Below, one piece after another: positions 36,230-44,840 of a DNA stretch of 64,000 nt; positions within the stretch are counted from its first letter, which is position 1; the number at the start of each line of letters is the position of its first letter. This stretch comes from Streptomyces sp. TRM68367. Lineage in GTDB: Bacteria; Actinomycetota; Actinomycetes; Streptomycetales; Streptomycetaceae. A program made the translations under genes and the position numbers. The DNA lies in NCBI RefSeq assembly GCF_014495685.1, contig NZ_JACTVI010000001.1:128023-192022 (forward strand). Direction: 5' to 3'. The notes beneath the pieces were generated by a model. That model was given only the letters and a program-made list of their open reading frames with translations, had not been told where the DNA came from and made no database searches.

Positions 36230-36580
36230 ATGTCTCACCTGCTCGACTCCGTCGACTCCGCGTCGCTGCGTAGCGACGTCCCGGCCTTCCGCCCGGGCGA
36301 CACCGTCAACGTCCACGTCCGCGTCATCGAGGGCAACCGCTCCCGTGTGCAGCAGTTCAAGGGCGTGGTGATCCGCCGCCAGGGTTCCGGCGTGCGCGAG
36401 ACCTTCACCGTCCGCAAGGTCTCCTTCTCCGTCGGTGTCGAGCGCACGTTCCCCGTGCACACCCCGATCGTGGAGAAGATCGAGCTCGTCACCAAGGGTG
36501 ACGTCCGCCGCGCCAAGCTGTACTACCTGCGCGACCTGCGCGGCAAGGCGGCGAAGATCAAGGAGAAGCGCGAGAGCTGA
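36230..36580 (+). CDS. rplS: 50S ribosomal protein L19
   Basis: 116-residue L19 at the 30S-50S interface: [57 protein letters not shown] and [17 protein letters not shown] are all standard. It starts at ATG 36230, 138 bases after trmD, so it may have its own promoter in the CCCTAGTTTCCGTTGATG stretch near 36185. Confidence 0.97.
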   Translation: MSHLLDSVDSASLRSDVPAFRPGDTVNVHVRVIEGNRSRVQQFKGVVIRRQGSGVRETFTVRKVSFSVGVERTFPVHTPIVEKIELVTKGDVRRAKLYYLRDLRGKAAKIKEKRES

Positions 36581-36600
36581 GCGCGGCTGGGTGGTCACAG

Positions 36601-36625
36601 CGGGGCCGGATAGCATCTGGCCCCG
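36601..36625 (+). promoter_or_regulatory. Hairpin and TAGCAT hexamer abutting the sipW start
   Basis: CGGGGCC (36601-36607) and GGCCCCG (36619-36625) pair around an 11-base loop, ending directly at the ATG (36626). The loop holds TAGCAT (36611-36616), nine bases before the ATG, a -10-like hexamer that would yield an almost leaderless sipW mRNA. It could alternatively be the rplS terminator. Confidence 0.4.
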
Positions 36626-37342
36626 ATGGACACCGAAGCACAGCCGACGGAGCGCGACCGCTCCTCCCGCCCCCTCGACGCCGAGGACACCTCGGACACG
36701 ACCGGGCAGGAGGAACGGTCGCGTTTCGCGTTGGTCTCGCGGATCACCGAATGGGTCCCCGGCGGGTGGATCTCCGTGAGCGCGCTGGTCTTCCTGCTGT
36801 TCCTGGTGCTGATCACCCGGTTTGTCCTGCAGCCGTTCGAGATCCCCAGTGGTTCCATGGAACGCGGATTGAGGATCGGGGACCGAGTTCTCGTAAATAA
36901 GTTGGCGTACCGTTTCGGTGCCGAGCCGCAGCGCGGCGATGTCGTCGTGTTCGACGGGACCGGGTACTTCGGGGACGCCGACTACGTCAAACGCGTGGTC
37001 GGCGTGGGCGGTGACCATGTGGTCTGCTGTGACAAGGAGGGGAGGATCCAGGTGAACGGCTGGTCGGTCGACGAGTCGACCTTCCTCTACCCCGGCGACA
37101 GACCGTCCGCGGTGCGCTTCGACGTCGTCGTGCCCGACGGCGCCCTGTTCGTCCTCGGAGACCACCGCAGCGACTCCAGCGACTCCCGCGACCACCTCGG
37201 CTCGCCGGGCGGCGGCATGATCCCGGTGCGGGACGTGATCGGCCGCGCCGACTGGATCGCCTGGCCCCTCGGCCACCTCACCCGTCTGCACCGCCCCGGC
37301 GCCTACGCGCGCGTGCCGGCCGCGGAGAGTGCCCATGGGTAA
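36626..37342 (+). CDS. sipW: Type I signal peptidase SipW
   Basis: Membrane-bound serine protease that removes signal peptides from exported proteins. 238 residues: acidic cytoplasmic N-terminus, one N-terminal membrane helix (WISVSALVFLLFLVLITRFV, about 47-66), catalytic Ser in IPSGSMERG, catalytic Lys in DYVKRVVGVGGDHV, and the box FVLGDHRSDSSDSRDH. No C-terminal helix is apparent, matching S. lividans SipW, which differs from its three neighbours in this respect. No ribosome-binding site is seen. It overlaps sipX by 8 bases. Confidence 0.93.
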   Translation: MDTEAQPTERDRSSRPLDAEDTSDTTGQEERSRFALVSRITEWVPGGWISVSALVFLLFLVLITRFVLQPFEIPSGSMERGLRIGDRVLVNKLAYRFGAEPQRGDVVVFDGTGYFGDADYVKRVVGVGGDHVVCCDKEGRIQVNGWSVDESTFLYPGDRPSAVRFDVVVPDGALFVLGDHRSDSSDSRDHLGSPGGGMIPVRDVIGRADWIAWPLGHLTRLHRPGAYARVPAAESAHG

Positions 37343-38426
37343 CCGCGGCAAGCCGCGTGGCGTGCCCAGCAACCCCGCGGACAATCTGCTGCCCACGGGC
37401 GCCCGGCGCGCCGCCAGTCCGGCCGGCGGCCGCACACGCGCGGAACGGCGCAGGCTCCAGAAGAAGGTCAAGCGGCGCCGCAGGCGGTCGGCGGTCAAGG
37501 AGATCCCGCTCCTCGTCGGGGTGGCCGTCCTGATAGCCCTGGTGCTCAAGACGTTCCTCGTACAGGCCTTCGTCATCCCGTCCGGCTCCATGGAGCAGAC
37601 GATCCAGATCGGCGACCGCGTCCTGGTGGACAAGCTCACCCCGTGGTTCGGCTCCAAGCCGCAGCGCGGGGACGTCGTCGTGTTCAAGGACCCCGGCGGC
37701 TGGCTCCAGGACGAGCAGCCCACCGCCACGAAGGAAGACCCGATCGTCATCAAGCAGGTCAAGGAGGCCCTCACCTTCATCGGTCTGCTGCCGTCCGACA
37801 ACGAGAAGGACCTGATCAAACGGGTCGTCGGCGTCGGCGGCGACCGCGTCAAGTGCTGCGACACGCAGGGACGCGTGACCGTCAACGGCATCCCCCTGAA
37901 CGAGGACTACCTCTATCCCGGCAACACCCCGTCGAACACTCCGTTCGACATCACCGTCCCCCCTGGGCGGCTGTGGGTGATGGGCGACCACCGGGCCGAC
38001 TCCGCCGACTCCCGCTCCCACCAGGACCGCGACTACGGCGGCACCGTCTCCGTGGGCGAGGTGGTGGGCCGCGCCATGGTCATCGCCTGGCCCATGAACC
38101 ACTGGAGCGCCCTGGAGGAGCCCAAAACCTACGCTTCCGTGTCCGACTCGGCCACCGGGTCGACCGCTGCCGCTCCGCTGTCGCATAGGGTTGCACCCGA
38201 CGATCCGAACGGAATGATCCAGCTCCCGAGCCCTGCGGAACTCCCGCTCGTTATGGGAGTGGTGGGCCTGCACCGCGTAAGGGGCAGGCGGCGGCACAGA
38301 GTGAGGAGTTGGCGTGGGGGATGTGGCGGTTGGCGCACGGTCCGGAAACGACGGCGAGGAGCACCGCGGACACCCCGTGGAATCAGCCGTCCCGGCCGCG
38401 GACAGCGCCGTGACCTCCGGGAATGA
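37335..38426 (+). CDS. sipX: Type I signal peptidase SipX
   Basis: 363-residue paralogue with a long basic N-terminus (RRRLQKKVKRRRRRSAVKE), membrane helix (IPLLVGVAVLIALVLKTFLV), catalytic Ser in IPSGSMEQT, Lys in DLIKRVVGVGGDRV and WVMGDHRADSADSRSHQ. A hydrophobic stretch near the C-terminus (PAELPLVMGVVGLHRV) is short, followed by an Arg-rich tail that overlaps sipY by about 113 bases. The end may be unusual in composition because of that overlap. ATG 37335 lies inside the end of sipW. Confidence 0.9.
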   Translation: MGNRGKPRGVPSNPADNLLPTGARRAASPAGGRTRAERRRLQKKVKRRRRRSAVKEIPLLVGVAVLIALVLKTFLVQAFVIPSGSMEQTIQIGDRVLVDKLTPWFGSKPQRGDVVVFKDPGGWLQDEQPTATKEDPIVIKQVKEALTFIGLLPSDNEKDLIKRVVGVGGDRVKCCDTQGRVTVNGIPLNEDYLYPGNTPSNTPFDITVPPGRLWVMGDHRADSADSRSHQDRDYGGTVSVGEVVGRAMVIAWPMNHWSALEEPKTYASVSDSATGSTAAAPLSHRVAPDDPNGMIQLPSPAELPLVMGVVGLHRVRGRRRHRVRSWRGGCGGWRTVRKRRRGAPRTPRGISRPGRGQRRDLRE

Positions 38427-39285
38427 CTCCGGAGCGGCCGAGGACGGCAGGGTGACGGACGAGGAACCGAGGACACAGGGGCCGGGCGGTACGACCCCCG
38501 GACCGAAGAAACCGCGCTCCTTCTGGAAGGAGCTGCCCATCCTGATCGGCATCGCGCTGGTGCTGGCGCTGCTGATCAAGACGTTCCTGGTGCAGGCGTT
38601 CTCCATCCCCTCCGACTCGATGCAGAACACCCTCCAGGTGGGCGACCGGGTCCTGGTCGACAAGCTCACCCCCTGGTTCGGCTCCGAGCCCGAACGCGGC
38701 GAGGTGGTCGTCTTCCACGACCCCGACAACTGGCTGGCCGGCGAGCCGACGCCGAACCCGAACGCCCTGCAGACCTTCCTCAGCTGGATCGGCCTGATGC
38801 CGTCCGCGCAGGAGAAGGACCTCATCAAGCGGGTCGTCGGCGTCGGCGGCGACACGGTCGAGTGCAATGGCACCGGCCCGCTGAAGGTCAACGGCAAGGC
38901 GCTGAACGAGCCGTACGTCTTCCCCAACAACACGCCGTGCAGCGTGGACGACCAAGGCGGCCAGTTCAAGGTCAAGGTCCCCAAGGGCTCCATCTGGGTC
39001 ATGGGCGACCACCGGCAGAACTCCCGGGACTCCCGCTACAACCAGGCGGACAAGAACCACGGCATGGTTCCGGTGAAGGATGTCGTCGGGCGGGCCATCG
39101 TGATCGCCTGGCCGATCACCCGCTGGAACACCCTGCCGGTGCCGGACACCTTCGACCAGCCGGGCCTGGGCGACCAGTCGGCGGCGGCCGCGCTGTCGGT
39201 CGCGCCGCAGGGGGTTGCCCTGGCGGGCGCGGTGCCGCTGGTGCTGTGGCGCCGTAGGCGGATGGCGGTGGACAAGACTCGCTAG
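38314..39285 (+). CDS. sipY: Type I signal peptidase SipY
   Basis: 323-residue paralogue. Disordered acidic N-terminus, helix (LPILIGIALVLALLIKTFLV), catalytic Ser in IPSDSMQNT (Asp in place of the usual Gly before Ser), Lys in DLIKRVVGVGGDTV, WVMGDHRQNSRDSRYNQ, and a C-terminal hydrophobic helix (ALSVAPQGVALAGAVPLVLW). In S. lividans SipY is the major signal peptidase (known for that species). GTG 38314 is the longest sensible start and overlaps sipX; a later start near 38450 is possible. Confidence 0.9.
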   Translation: MGDVAVGARSGNDGEEHRGHPVESAVPAADSAVTSGNDSGAAEDGRVTDEEPRTQGPGGTTPGPKKPRSFWKELPILIGIALVLALLIKTFLVQAFSIPSDSMQNTLQVGDRVLVDKLTPWFGSEPERGEVVVFHDPDNWLAGEPTPNPNALQTFLSWIGLMPSAQEKDLIKRVVGVGGDTVECNGTGPLKVNGKALNEPYVFPNNTPCSVDDQGGQFKVKVPKGSIWVMGDHRQNSRDSRYNQADKNHGMVPVKDVVGRAIVIAWPITRWNTLPVPDTFDQPGLGDQSAAAALSVAPQGVALAGAVPLVLWRRRRMAVDKTR

Positions 39286-39620
39286 CGGCCTGGACGTGCG
39301 CGAGGGGCCTTGGACGCGCGCGAGGGGGCCTCTGGACGTGTGCGAGGGAGCTCTCGGTGCCCGCGCCAGGGAACCTCGGGACGTGCGCCAAGGGGCGCAG
39401 GGCGCGCACCCGGGGGTGCAGGGGGCGAAGCCCCCCGCCGGGGGTCGGGGGCGGAGCCCCGGGGCTGCGGTCACCTCTCGGCCGACAGAGTCGGGCGGGT
39501 GGGTGGGTGGGTAGGTCCCCGGGGTCTGGGGCGGAGCCCCAGGACGTGGTCACTTCTTGACCGACCGAGTCGGGCGGGCGGGTGGGCCGGCCTCGGTACC
39601 GAACGGTAGGGTGCGGGTCC
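39286..39620. repeat. Tandem GC-rich repeats between sipY and sipZ
   Basis: 39297-39400 has four loose copies of a 25-base word like GGACGTGCGCGAGGGGCCT. Then a block of about 80 bases is present twice (39438-39515 and 39519-39590). Each copy holds a GGGGCGGAGCCCC hairpin, a GGTCACnTCT core, a GACnGAGTCGGGCGG core and a GGGTGGG run. GGGGGCGAAGCCCCC (39421-39435) is a third hairpin. These hairpins are the typical Streptomyces post-gene type and may terminate sipY. Confidence 0.75.
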
Positions 39621-40397
39621 ATGGGTGGTGGCGAGAGCACGACACGTACGGCCCCGCGCAACGGCGCAACGCGCGGCCAGATCGGAAGCCGAACCGGACA
39701 GCGCCTGTCCGGACTGGCCGTGGCCCTGGGACTGGTGATGTTCCTCGGCGGATTCGCCTGGGGAGCGGTGACCTACCTCCCGTACACCGTGCCGACGAGT
39801 TCGATGACGCCGACCATCGACGCCGGCGACCGCATCCTCGCGCAGCGCGTCGACGGCGCCGACGTACGCCGCGGTGACGTCGTCGTCTTCAAGGACGCCA
39901 CCTGGGGCAACGTGCCGATGGTCAAGCGCGTGGTGGCCGTCGGCGGCGACACCGTCTCCTGCTGCCAGGACGGCAAGCTGATGGTCAACGGCAAGGAGAT
40001 CGACGAACCGTATCTCCCCAAGGGCCAGCCGGCCGAGTTCAACGACTTCTCGACTGTGAAGGTCCCCGAGCACCGCCTGTTCCTGCTCGGCGACGAGCGC
40101 AGCGGCTCCGTGGACTCCACCGCCCACCTGACCGACGCCGCCAGCGGCACGGTCGCGCGCAGCGCCGTCGAGGCCCGCGTCGACGCCGTCGTCTGGCCCA
40201 TGAACGGCATGCTGGAGCGCCCCACCGGCTTCGAGGACCTCGGCCCCCTCTCCTCGCCCGGCCCGGTCCGTACGATCGTCGCGCTGGTGATCGCCGGCGC
40301 CGTCCTCGTCCTCGGCGGCGCGGCGTACGGCCCGATCGCCAAACGGGCGGGCGCGGCCCGTACCCGGGTGAGCGCGGAGCCCCCCGGTGCCCGCTGA
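39621..40397 (+). CDS. sipZ: Type I signal peptidase SipZ
   Basis: 258-residue, most divergent of the four. Membrane helix (LAVALGLVMFLGGFAWGAVT), catalytic Ser in VPTSSMTPTIDAGDRI, Lys in PMVKRVVAVGGDTV, FLLGDERSGSVDST and a C-terminal membrane helix (IVALVIAGAVLVLGGAAYG). ATG 39621 was chosen; the frame continues 13 codons upstream. Its stop overlaps the NUDIX gene start. Confidence 0.92.
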   Translation: MGGGESTTRTAPRNGATRGQIGSRTGQRLSGLAVALGLVMFLGGFAWGAVTYLPYTVPTSSMTPTIDAGDRILAQRVDGADVRRGDVVVFKDATWGNVPMVKRVVAVGGDTVSCCQDGKLMVNGKEIDEPYLPKGQPAEFNDFSTVKVPEHRLFLLGDERSGSVDSTAHLTDAASGTVARSAVEARVDAVVWPMNGMLERPTGFEDLGPLSSPGPVRTIVALVIAGAVLVLGGAAYGPIAKRAGAARTRVSAEPPGAR

Positions 40398-40919
40398 CGC
40401 CGTGCGGGCCGCCGAGGACCCGTACGAGGGCGGACTGCGCAAGGTCGCCCGGGTCGTGCTGCTCGACCCGCAGGACCGCATCTTGCTGCTGCACGGCCAC
40501 GAGCCGGACGATCCGGCCGACGCTGGTGGTTCACCCCCGGCGGCGGTGTGGAGGGCGACGAGACCCGTGAGGAGGCCGCCCTGCGGGAACTCGCGGAGGA
40601 GACCGGCATCACCAGGGTCGAGCTCGGCCCGGTGCTCTGGCGGCGGCAGTGCTCCTTCCCGTTCGCGGGCCGCCGCTGGGACCAGGACGAGTGGTACTAC
40701 CTGGCCCGTACGGCCAGTACGCCCAGGGCGGTGCCCGAGGCCATGGCACTGACCGAGCTGGAGCGGCGCAGTGTCGCCGGAGCACGCTGGTGGACGTGTC
40801 AGGAGCTGATCCGGGCACATGAGACGGTGTATCCGACCAGACTCGCCGAGCTGCTTCGCACACTGCTCGACGAAGGTCCCCCGGCCGGGCCCGTGATCCT
40901 TGACACCGAAATCGTCTAG
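40387..40919 (+). pseudogene. NUDIX hydrolase gene with a -1 frameshift
   Basis: The first part, from GTG 40387, reads ADAVRAAEDPYEGGLRKVAR and VVLLDPQDRILLLHGHEP. Around 40521 the frame must change. The continuation reads WWFTPGGGVEGDETREEAAL and RELAEETGITRVELGPVLWR, a complete NUDIX box (Gx5Ex7REUxEExGU), to the stop at 40917-40919. In frame one the same bases give Ser/Arg-rich text that runs to 40752. One missing base near 40520 (inside a GCCGAC/GACGCTGG stretch) explains it. Whether it is a true mutation or a sequencing error cannot be told; if real, no active enzyme is made unless frameshifting occurs. Start overlaps the sipZ stop. Confidence 0.8.
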
Positions 40920-40975
40920 GGGCTCACGGAACTGGCGCACAATGGGGGGATCGCACGGCTGAAGGGGAACATGCC

Positions 40976-41284
40976 ATGAGCGCCGAGGACCTCGAAAAGT
41001 ACGAGACCGAGATGGAGCTCAAGCTCTACCGGGAGTACCGCGATGTCGTCGGTCTGTTCAAATACGTGATCGAGACCGAGCGGCGCTTCTACCTGACGAA
41101 CGACTACGAGATGCAGGTTCACTCGGTCCAGGGCGAGGTGTTCTTCGAGGTATCCATGGCGGATGCCTGGGTCTGGGACATGTACCGGCCGGCGCGTTTC
41201 GTGAAACAAGTCCGCGTACTCACGTTCAAGGACGTGAATATCGAGGAGCTGAACAAGAGCGACCTGGAGCTGCCGAGCGGGTGA
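40976..41284 (+). CDS. DUF2469 family protein
   Basis: 102-residue highly conserved actinobacterial protein of unknown function: EMELKLYREYRDVVGLFKYV, ERRFYLTNDYEMQVHSVQGE, VEFFEVSMADAWVWDMYRP-like VFFEVSMADAWVWDMYRPAR and VRVLTFKDVNIEELN. It is rich in aromatic residues and sits, as usual, between the signal peptidase/NUDIX cluster and yraN. GAAGGGGAA precedes the ATG. Confidence 0.9.
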   Translation: MSAEDLEKYETEMELKLYREYRDVVGLFKYVIETERRFYLTNDYEMQVHSVQGEVFFEVSMADAWVWDMYRPARFVKQVRVLTFKDVNIEELNKSDLELPSG

Positions 41285-41413
41285 CGGACCCGCCCGTCCG
41301 GGTGATGCCTCACCCGTCCGGGTGAGCGAGTTTTCCACAACCGCCGGATGGTCCACCAAGATCCACTTCGTGAGGTCGGAGGCATGACGGTTGGCACCGG
41401 AGGTGGTGCCGAC

Positions 41414-41785
41414 ATGAACGCACATCTGGCACACAGTGCACTCGGCAGGTACGGCGAGACGCTTGCCGCGCGACGGCTGGCGACGGCCGGGATGACGGTC
41501 CTGGCGCGCAACTGGCGCTGCGGCAGGACCGGCGAGATCGACATCGTGGCGCGGGACGGTGACGTCCTGGTCGTCTGCGAGGTGAAGACCCGTAGGGCCG
41601 GTGCCTTCGAGCACCCGATGGCCGGGGTGACCCCCGAGAAGGCGCGGCGGCTGCGCCAGCTCGCCGAGCGCTGGATCCAGACCCACGGGGGAGCACCGCC
41701 CGGCGGTGTCCGCATCGACCTGGTCGGCGTGCTGCTGCCGCAGCGCGGCGCGCCCGTGGTCGAGCACGCGTTGGGGGTGGCCTGA
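41414..41785 (+). CDS. yraN: YraN family (UPF0102) nuclease-fold protein
   Basis: 123-residue protein with a restriction-endonuclease-like core: [48 protein letters not shown] (the GEID...EVK pattern), and a C-terminal IDLVGVLL strand. The role is unproven; linkage to yifB-dprA suggests DNA handling. I chose ATG 41414 with GGAGG before it rather than the upstream ATG 41348. The next gene starts 1 base after its stop. Confidence 0.9.
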   Translation: MNAHLAHSALGRYGETLAARRLATAGMTVLARNWRCGRTGEIDIVARDGDVLVVCEVKTRRAGAFEHPMAGVTPEKARRLRQLAERWIQTHGGAPPGGVRIDLVGVLLPQRGAPVVEHALGVA

Positions 41786-41786
41786 G

Positions 41787-43412
41787 ATGGGCTTCGCGCG
41801 TACGTGCTCCGTGGCGCTGGTGGGCGTCGAGGGCGTGGTGGTCGAGGTCCAGGCCGACCTCGAACCGGGCGTCGCGGCGTTCACCCTCGTGGGCCTGCCG
41901 GACAAGAGCCTGACGGAGAGCCGGGACCGGGTGCGGGCGGCGGTGGTGAACTCCGGCGCGACCTGGCCCCAGAAGAAGCTGACCGTCGGCCTGAGCCCGG
42001 CCTCCGTCCCGAAGAGCGGCAGCGGCTTCGACCTCGCCGTCGCTGCCGCGGTCCTCGGCGCCGCCGAGCGCATCGACCCCCGGGTCCTCGCCGACATCGT
42101 GATGATCGGCGAACTGGGCCTGGACGGCCGGGTCCGGCCGGTGCGGGGGGTTTTGCCGGCGGTGCTGGCTGCGGCGGACGCGGGGTACGAGCAGGTCGTC
42201 GTCCCGGAGTGTGCCGCCGCCGAGGCATCCCTGGTGCCCGGTGTGTCCGTCCTGGGCGTCCGCAGCCTGCGTCAGCTGATCGCCGTCCTCGCGGACGAAC
42301 CCGTGCCCGACGAGGAACCGGACGAGCAGGGCCGTCCCGATCCGCTCCTGGCCGGCCTGCGCGTACCCGGCACTGGTGCGGCCACGGGCATGCACAGCGT
42401 CGGGGCGGCGCAGCACGATCAAGGTCATGACCTGGCCGACGTCGTGGGCCAGATCTCGGCCCGCACGGCGGTGGAGGTCGCTGCGGCCGGCGGGCACCAC
42501 CTTTTCCTGCAGGGTCCGCCCGGCGCAGGGAAGACCATGCTCGCCGAGCGGCTGCCCGCCATCCTGCCCCGGCTCTGCCAGGAGGAGTCCCTGGAGGTCA
42601 CGGCGGTGCACTCGGTGGCGGGACTGCTGCCTCCGGGCAAACCCCTGATCGACATCGCTCCCTACTGCGCCCCGCATCACTCGGCGACGATGCAGGCGCT
42701 CGTCGGCGGCGGTCCGGGCATCGGCCGCCCGGGCGCCGTGTCGCTGTCGCACCGGGGTGTTCTCTTCCTGGACGAGGCGCCGGAATTCAGCAGTCAGGCC
42801 CTCGACGCCCTGCGGCAGCCCCTGGAGGCGGGGCACGTCGTGATCGCGCGCAGCGCGGGCGTCGTGCGCTTCCCGGCGAGGTTCCTGATGGTGCTCGCGG
42901 CCAACCCCTGCCCATGCGGCCGCTTCTCGCAGAAGGAAGACCTGTGCGAATGCCTGCCCTCGGCGATCCGCCGCTACCAGGCCAGGCTGTCCGGCCCGCT
43001 GCTCGACCGGGTCGACCTCCGTGTCGAGGTGGACCGCGTCACCCGTACCGAACTGACCGCGTGCGGACCCCGGGGCGAATCCACCGACATGGTCACCGCC
43101 CGGGTGCACGCGGCCCGGGAACGGGCGGCGGCGCGCCTTGCCGGCACGCCCTGGCGCACCAACAGCGAAGTCCCCGGGCGAGAGCTGCGCAGCCGCTGGC
43201 ACGCGGCGTCCGGTGCGATGGACGAGGCCGAGCGGAGCCTGGAACGGGGCGTCCTCACCGCCCGCGGTCTCGACCGCGTCCTGCGCGTCGCCTGGACCGT
43301 CGCCGACCTCGTCGGCCACGACCGGCCCGACGCCACGGACGTCGCCCTGGCACTGCAACTGCGCACCGGAGTGCCCCGAGGCGTCCCCATGGCCATCGGG
43401 GCCCTGACATGA
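41787..43412 (+). CDS. YifB/ComM family AAA+ ATPase (Mg-chelatase-like)
   Basis: 541 residues: N-terminal ComM/Lon-like domain (GVEGVVVEVQADLEPGVAAF, FTLVGLPDKSLTESRDRVR), AAA+ domain with Walker A GPPGAGKTM (about 242-250), RGVLFLDEAPEFS (Walker B) and a cysteine cluster NPCPCGRFSQKEDLCEC, and a C-terminal helical domain. ComM drives branch migration during natural transformation in Vibrio; no competence is known in Streptomyces. Its stop overlaps the dprA ATG (ATGA). Confidence 0.92.
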   Translation: MGFARTCSVALVGVEGVVVEVQADLEPGVAAFTLVGLPDKSLTESRDRVRAAVVNSGATWPQKKLTVGLSPASVPKSGSGFDLAVAAAVLGAAERIDPRVLADIVMIGELGLDGRVRPVRGVLPAVLAAADAGYEQVVVPECAAAEASLVPGVSVLGVRSLRQLIAVLADEPVPDEEPDEQGRPDPLLAGLRVPGTGAATGMHSVGAAQHDQGHDLADVVGQISARTAVEVAAAGGHHLFLQGPPGAGKTMLAERLPAILPRLCQEESLEVTAVHSVAGLLPPGKPLIDIAPYCAPHHSATMQALVGGGPGIGRPGAVSLSHRGVLFLDEAPEFSSQALDALRQPLEAGHVVIARSAGVVRFPARFLMVLAANPCPCGRFSQKEDLCECLPSAIRRYQARLSGPLLDRVDLRVEVDRVTRTELTACGPRGESTDMVTARVHAARERAAARLAGTPWRTNSEVPGRELRSRWHAASGAMDEAERSLERGVLTARGLDRVLRVAWTVADLVGHDRPDATDVALALQLRTGVPRGVPMAIGALT

Positions 43413-44569
43413 GCCTCGACGACAAGCCGGACGACGAGCTGCTCGACCGTGTCTTCCTCACCCGGGTCATCGAAGCCGGGGATGAGGTCGGCGGCCGTTG
43501 GGTGCGGGAGCGGGGGATTCGGGAGGTGGCTCGGCGGTTGCGGGGGCGCGGGGTGGCTCTGCCGGGGGTGAGTGCGCGGCGGTGGGCGGGGCTGCGGGCG
43601 CGGGCCGAGCAGGCCGAGCCGGGGCGCGATCTTGCCGTGGCCGAGGATGCCGGGGTGCGGTTCGTGGGTCCGGGGGACGAGGAGTGGCCCCGTCAACTGG
43701 ACGATCTCGGGGATGCCCGGCCTCTGGGGCTGTGGGTGCGCGGGCGGCCCAGTCTGCGGATGTGGGCGCTGAGGTCCGTGGCCGTCGTGGGGGCACGCGC
43801 CTGCACCGAGTACGGCGCGCACATGGCGGCCACCCTCGCCGCCGGCCTCGCCGAGCGCGGCTGGGTCGTGATCTCCGGCGGAGCCTACGGCATCGACGGC
43901 GCCGCCCACCGCGGCACCCTCGGTGCGGGCGGCGCCACCGTCGCCGTCCTCGCCTGCGGCGTCGACCGGCCCTACCCGCGCGGACACACCCAGTTGATCA
44001 CCAGAATCGCGGAACAGGGCCTGGTGATCGGCGAGTTGCCACCCGGCGACCACCCGACGCCGAGCAGGTTCATCCTCCGGAACAGAGTGATCGCCGCCCT
44101 CACCCGCGGCACCGTGGTCGTCGAGGCCGCCTACCGCAGCGGCTCGCTGGTCACCGCACGTGCGGCCCAGCGGCTCGGACGCCACACGATAGGGGTGCCC
44201 GGCCCGGCCACCAGCGGCCTGTCCGCGGGCGTGCACGAACTCCTGCGCGGCGACGCGGTGCTGGTCACCGACGCCGCGGAAGTCGTGGAACTCGTCGGCG
44301 ACATGGGCGAGCTGGCCCCGGACCGGCGCGGCCCTGTGCTCCCCCGGGACCTGCTGGAGCCGGGTGCCCGGCAGGTCCTGGCCGCTCTGCCCGCCAGCCG
44401 GGCGGCAGGGCACGACGAGATCGCCCGCCGCGCCCGGACGACGCCGGACGACGCCCTCGCGAGACTGTACGAACTCAGAGCACTCGGTTACGTCGAACGA
44501 CACGGCGACGGCTGGAAGTTGACACGCCAGGCGGTTCTGTCGGCACGCGGTGGCCGGCAGGATCGCTGA
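43409..44569 (+). CDS. dprA: DNA-processing protein DprA
   Basis: 386 residues. Rossmann-like core with [59 protein letters not shown] and [18 protein letters not shown], plus an N-terminal helical segment and a C-terminal winged helix ([18 protein letters not shown]). DprA loads RecA on single-stranded DNA in transformable bacteria; in Streptomyces it contributes to intramycelial recombination (reported, from memory). It is coupled to yifB, and whiG follows after 271 bases. Confidence 0.93.
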   Translation: MSLDDKPDDELLDRVFLTRVIEAGDEVGGRWVRERGIREVARRLRGRGVALPGVSARRWAGLRARAEQAEPGRDLAVAEDAGVRFVGPGDEEWPRQLDDLGDARPLGLWVRGRPSLRMWALRSVAVVGARACTEYGAHMAATLAAGLAERGWVVISGGAYGIDGAAHRGTLGAGGATVAVLACGVDRPYPRGHTQLITRIAEQGLVIGELPPGDHPTPSRFILRNRVIAALTRGTVVVEAAYRSGSLVTARAAQRLGRHTIGVPGPATSGLSAGVHELLRGDAVLVTDAAEVVELVGDMGELAPDRRGPVLPRDLLEPGARQVLAALPASRAAGHDEIARRARTTPDDALARLYELRALGYVERHGDGWKLTRQAVLSARGGRQDR

Positions 44570-44840
44570 CCGAGCGTGTTCGGCCGTCCGGGGGAACCCC
44601 GACGCCCTTGGAAATTCCCGCAGTTGGAGTCATCTGGTGATCACGCAGAGCGACCGGTGTGACCCGGCGGGATGTCCTGCGGAACGCATCTGCGCATGCT
44701 CCAGCCTCCGCCCTTCGCACACCGCGACACCTCAGTCACGCTACGCTCACGTGGATCCCGATACGGACAGGCAGCACGACATCAGACCGACAGCTCACCC
44801 AGGCACCACCCCTCCACGGCAGAACGGCACAAGGCGACGA

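Noticed and set aside
39421..39590. Insertion sequence ends
   Set aside because: Hairpin repeats only; no transposase frame or target-site duplication.
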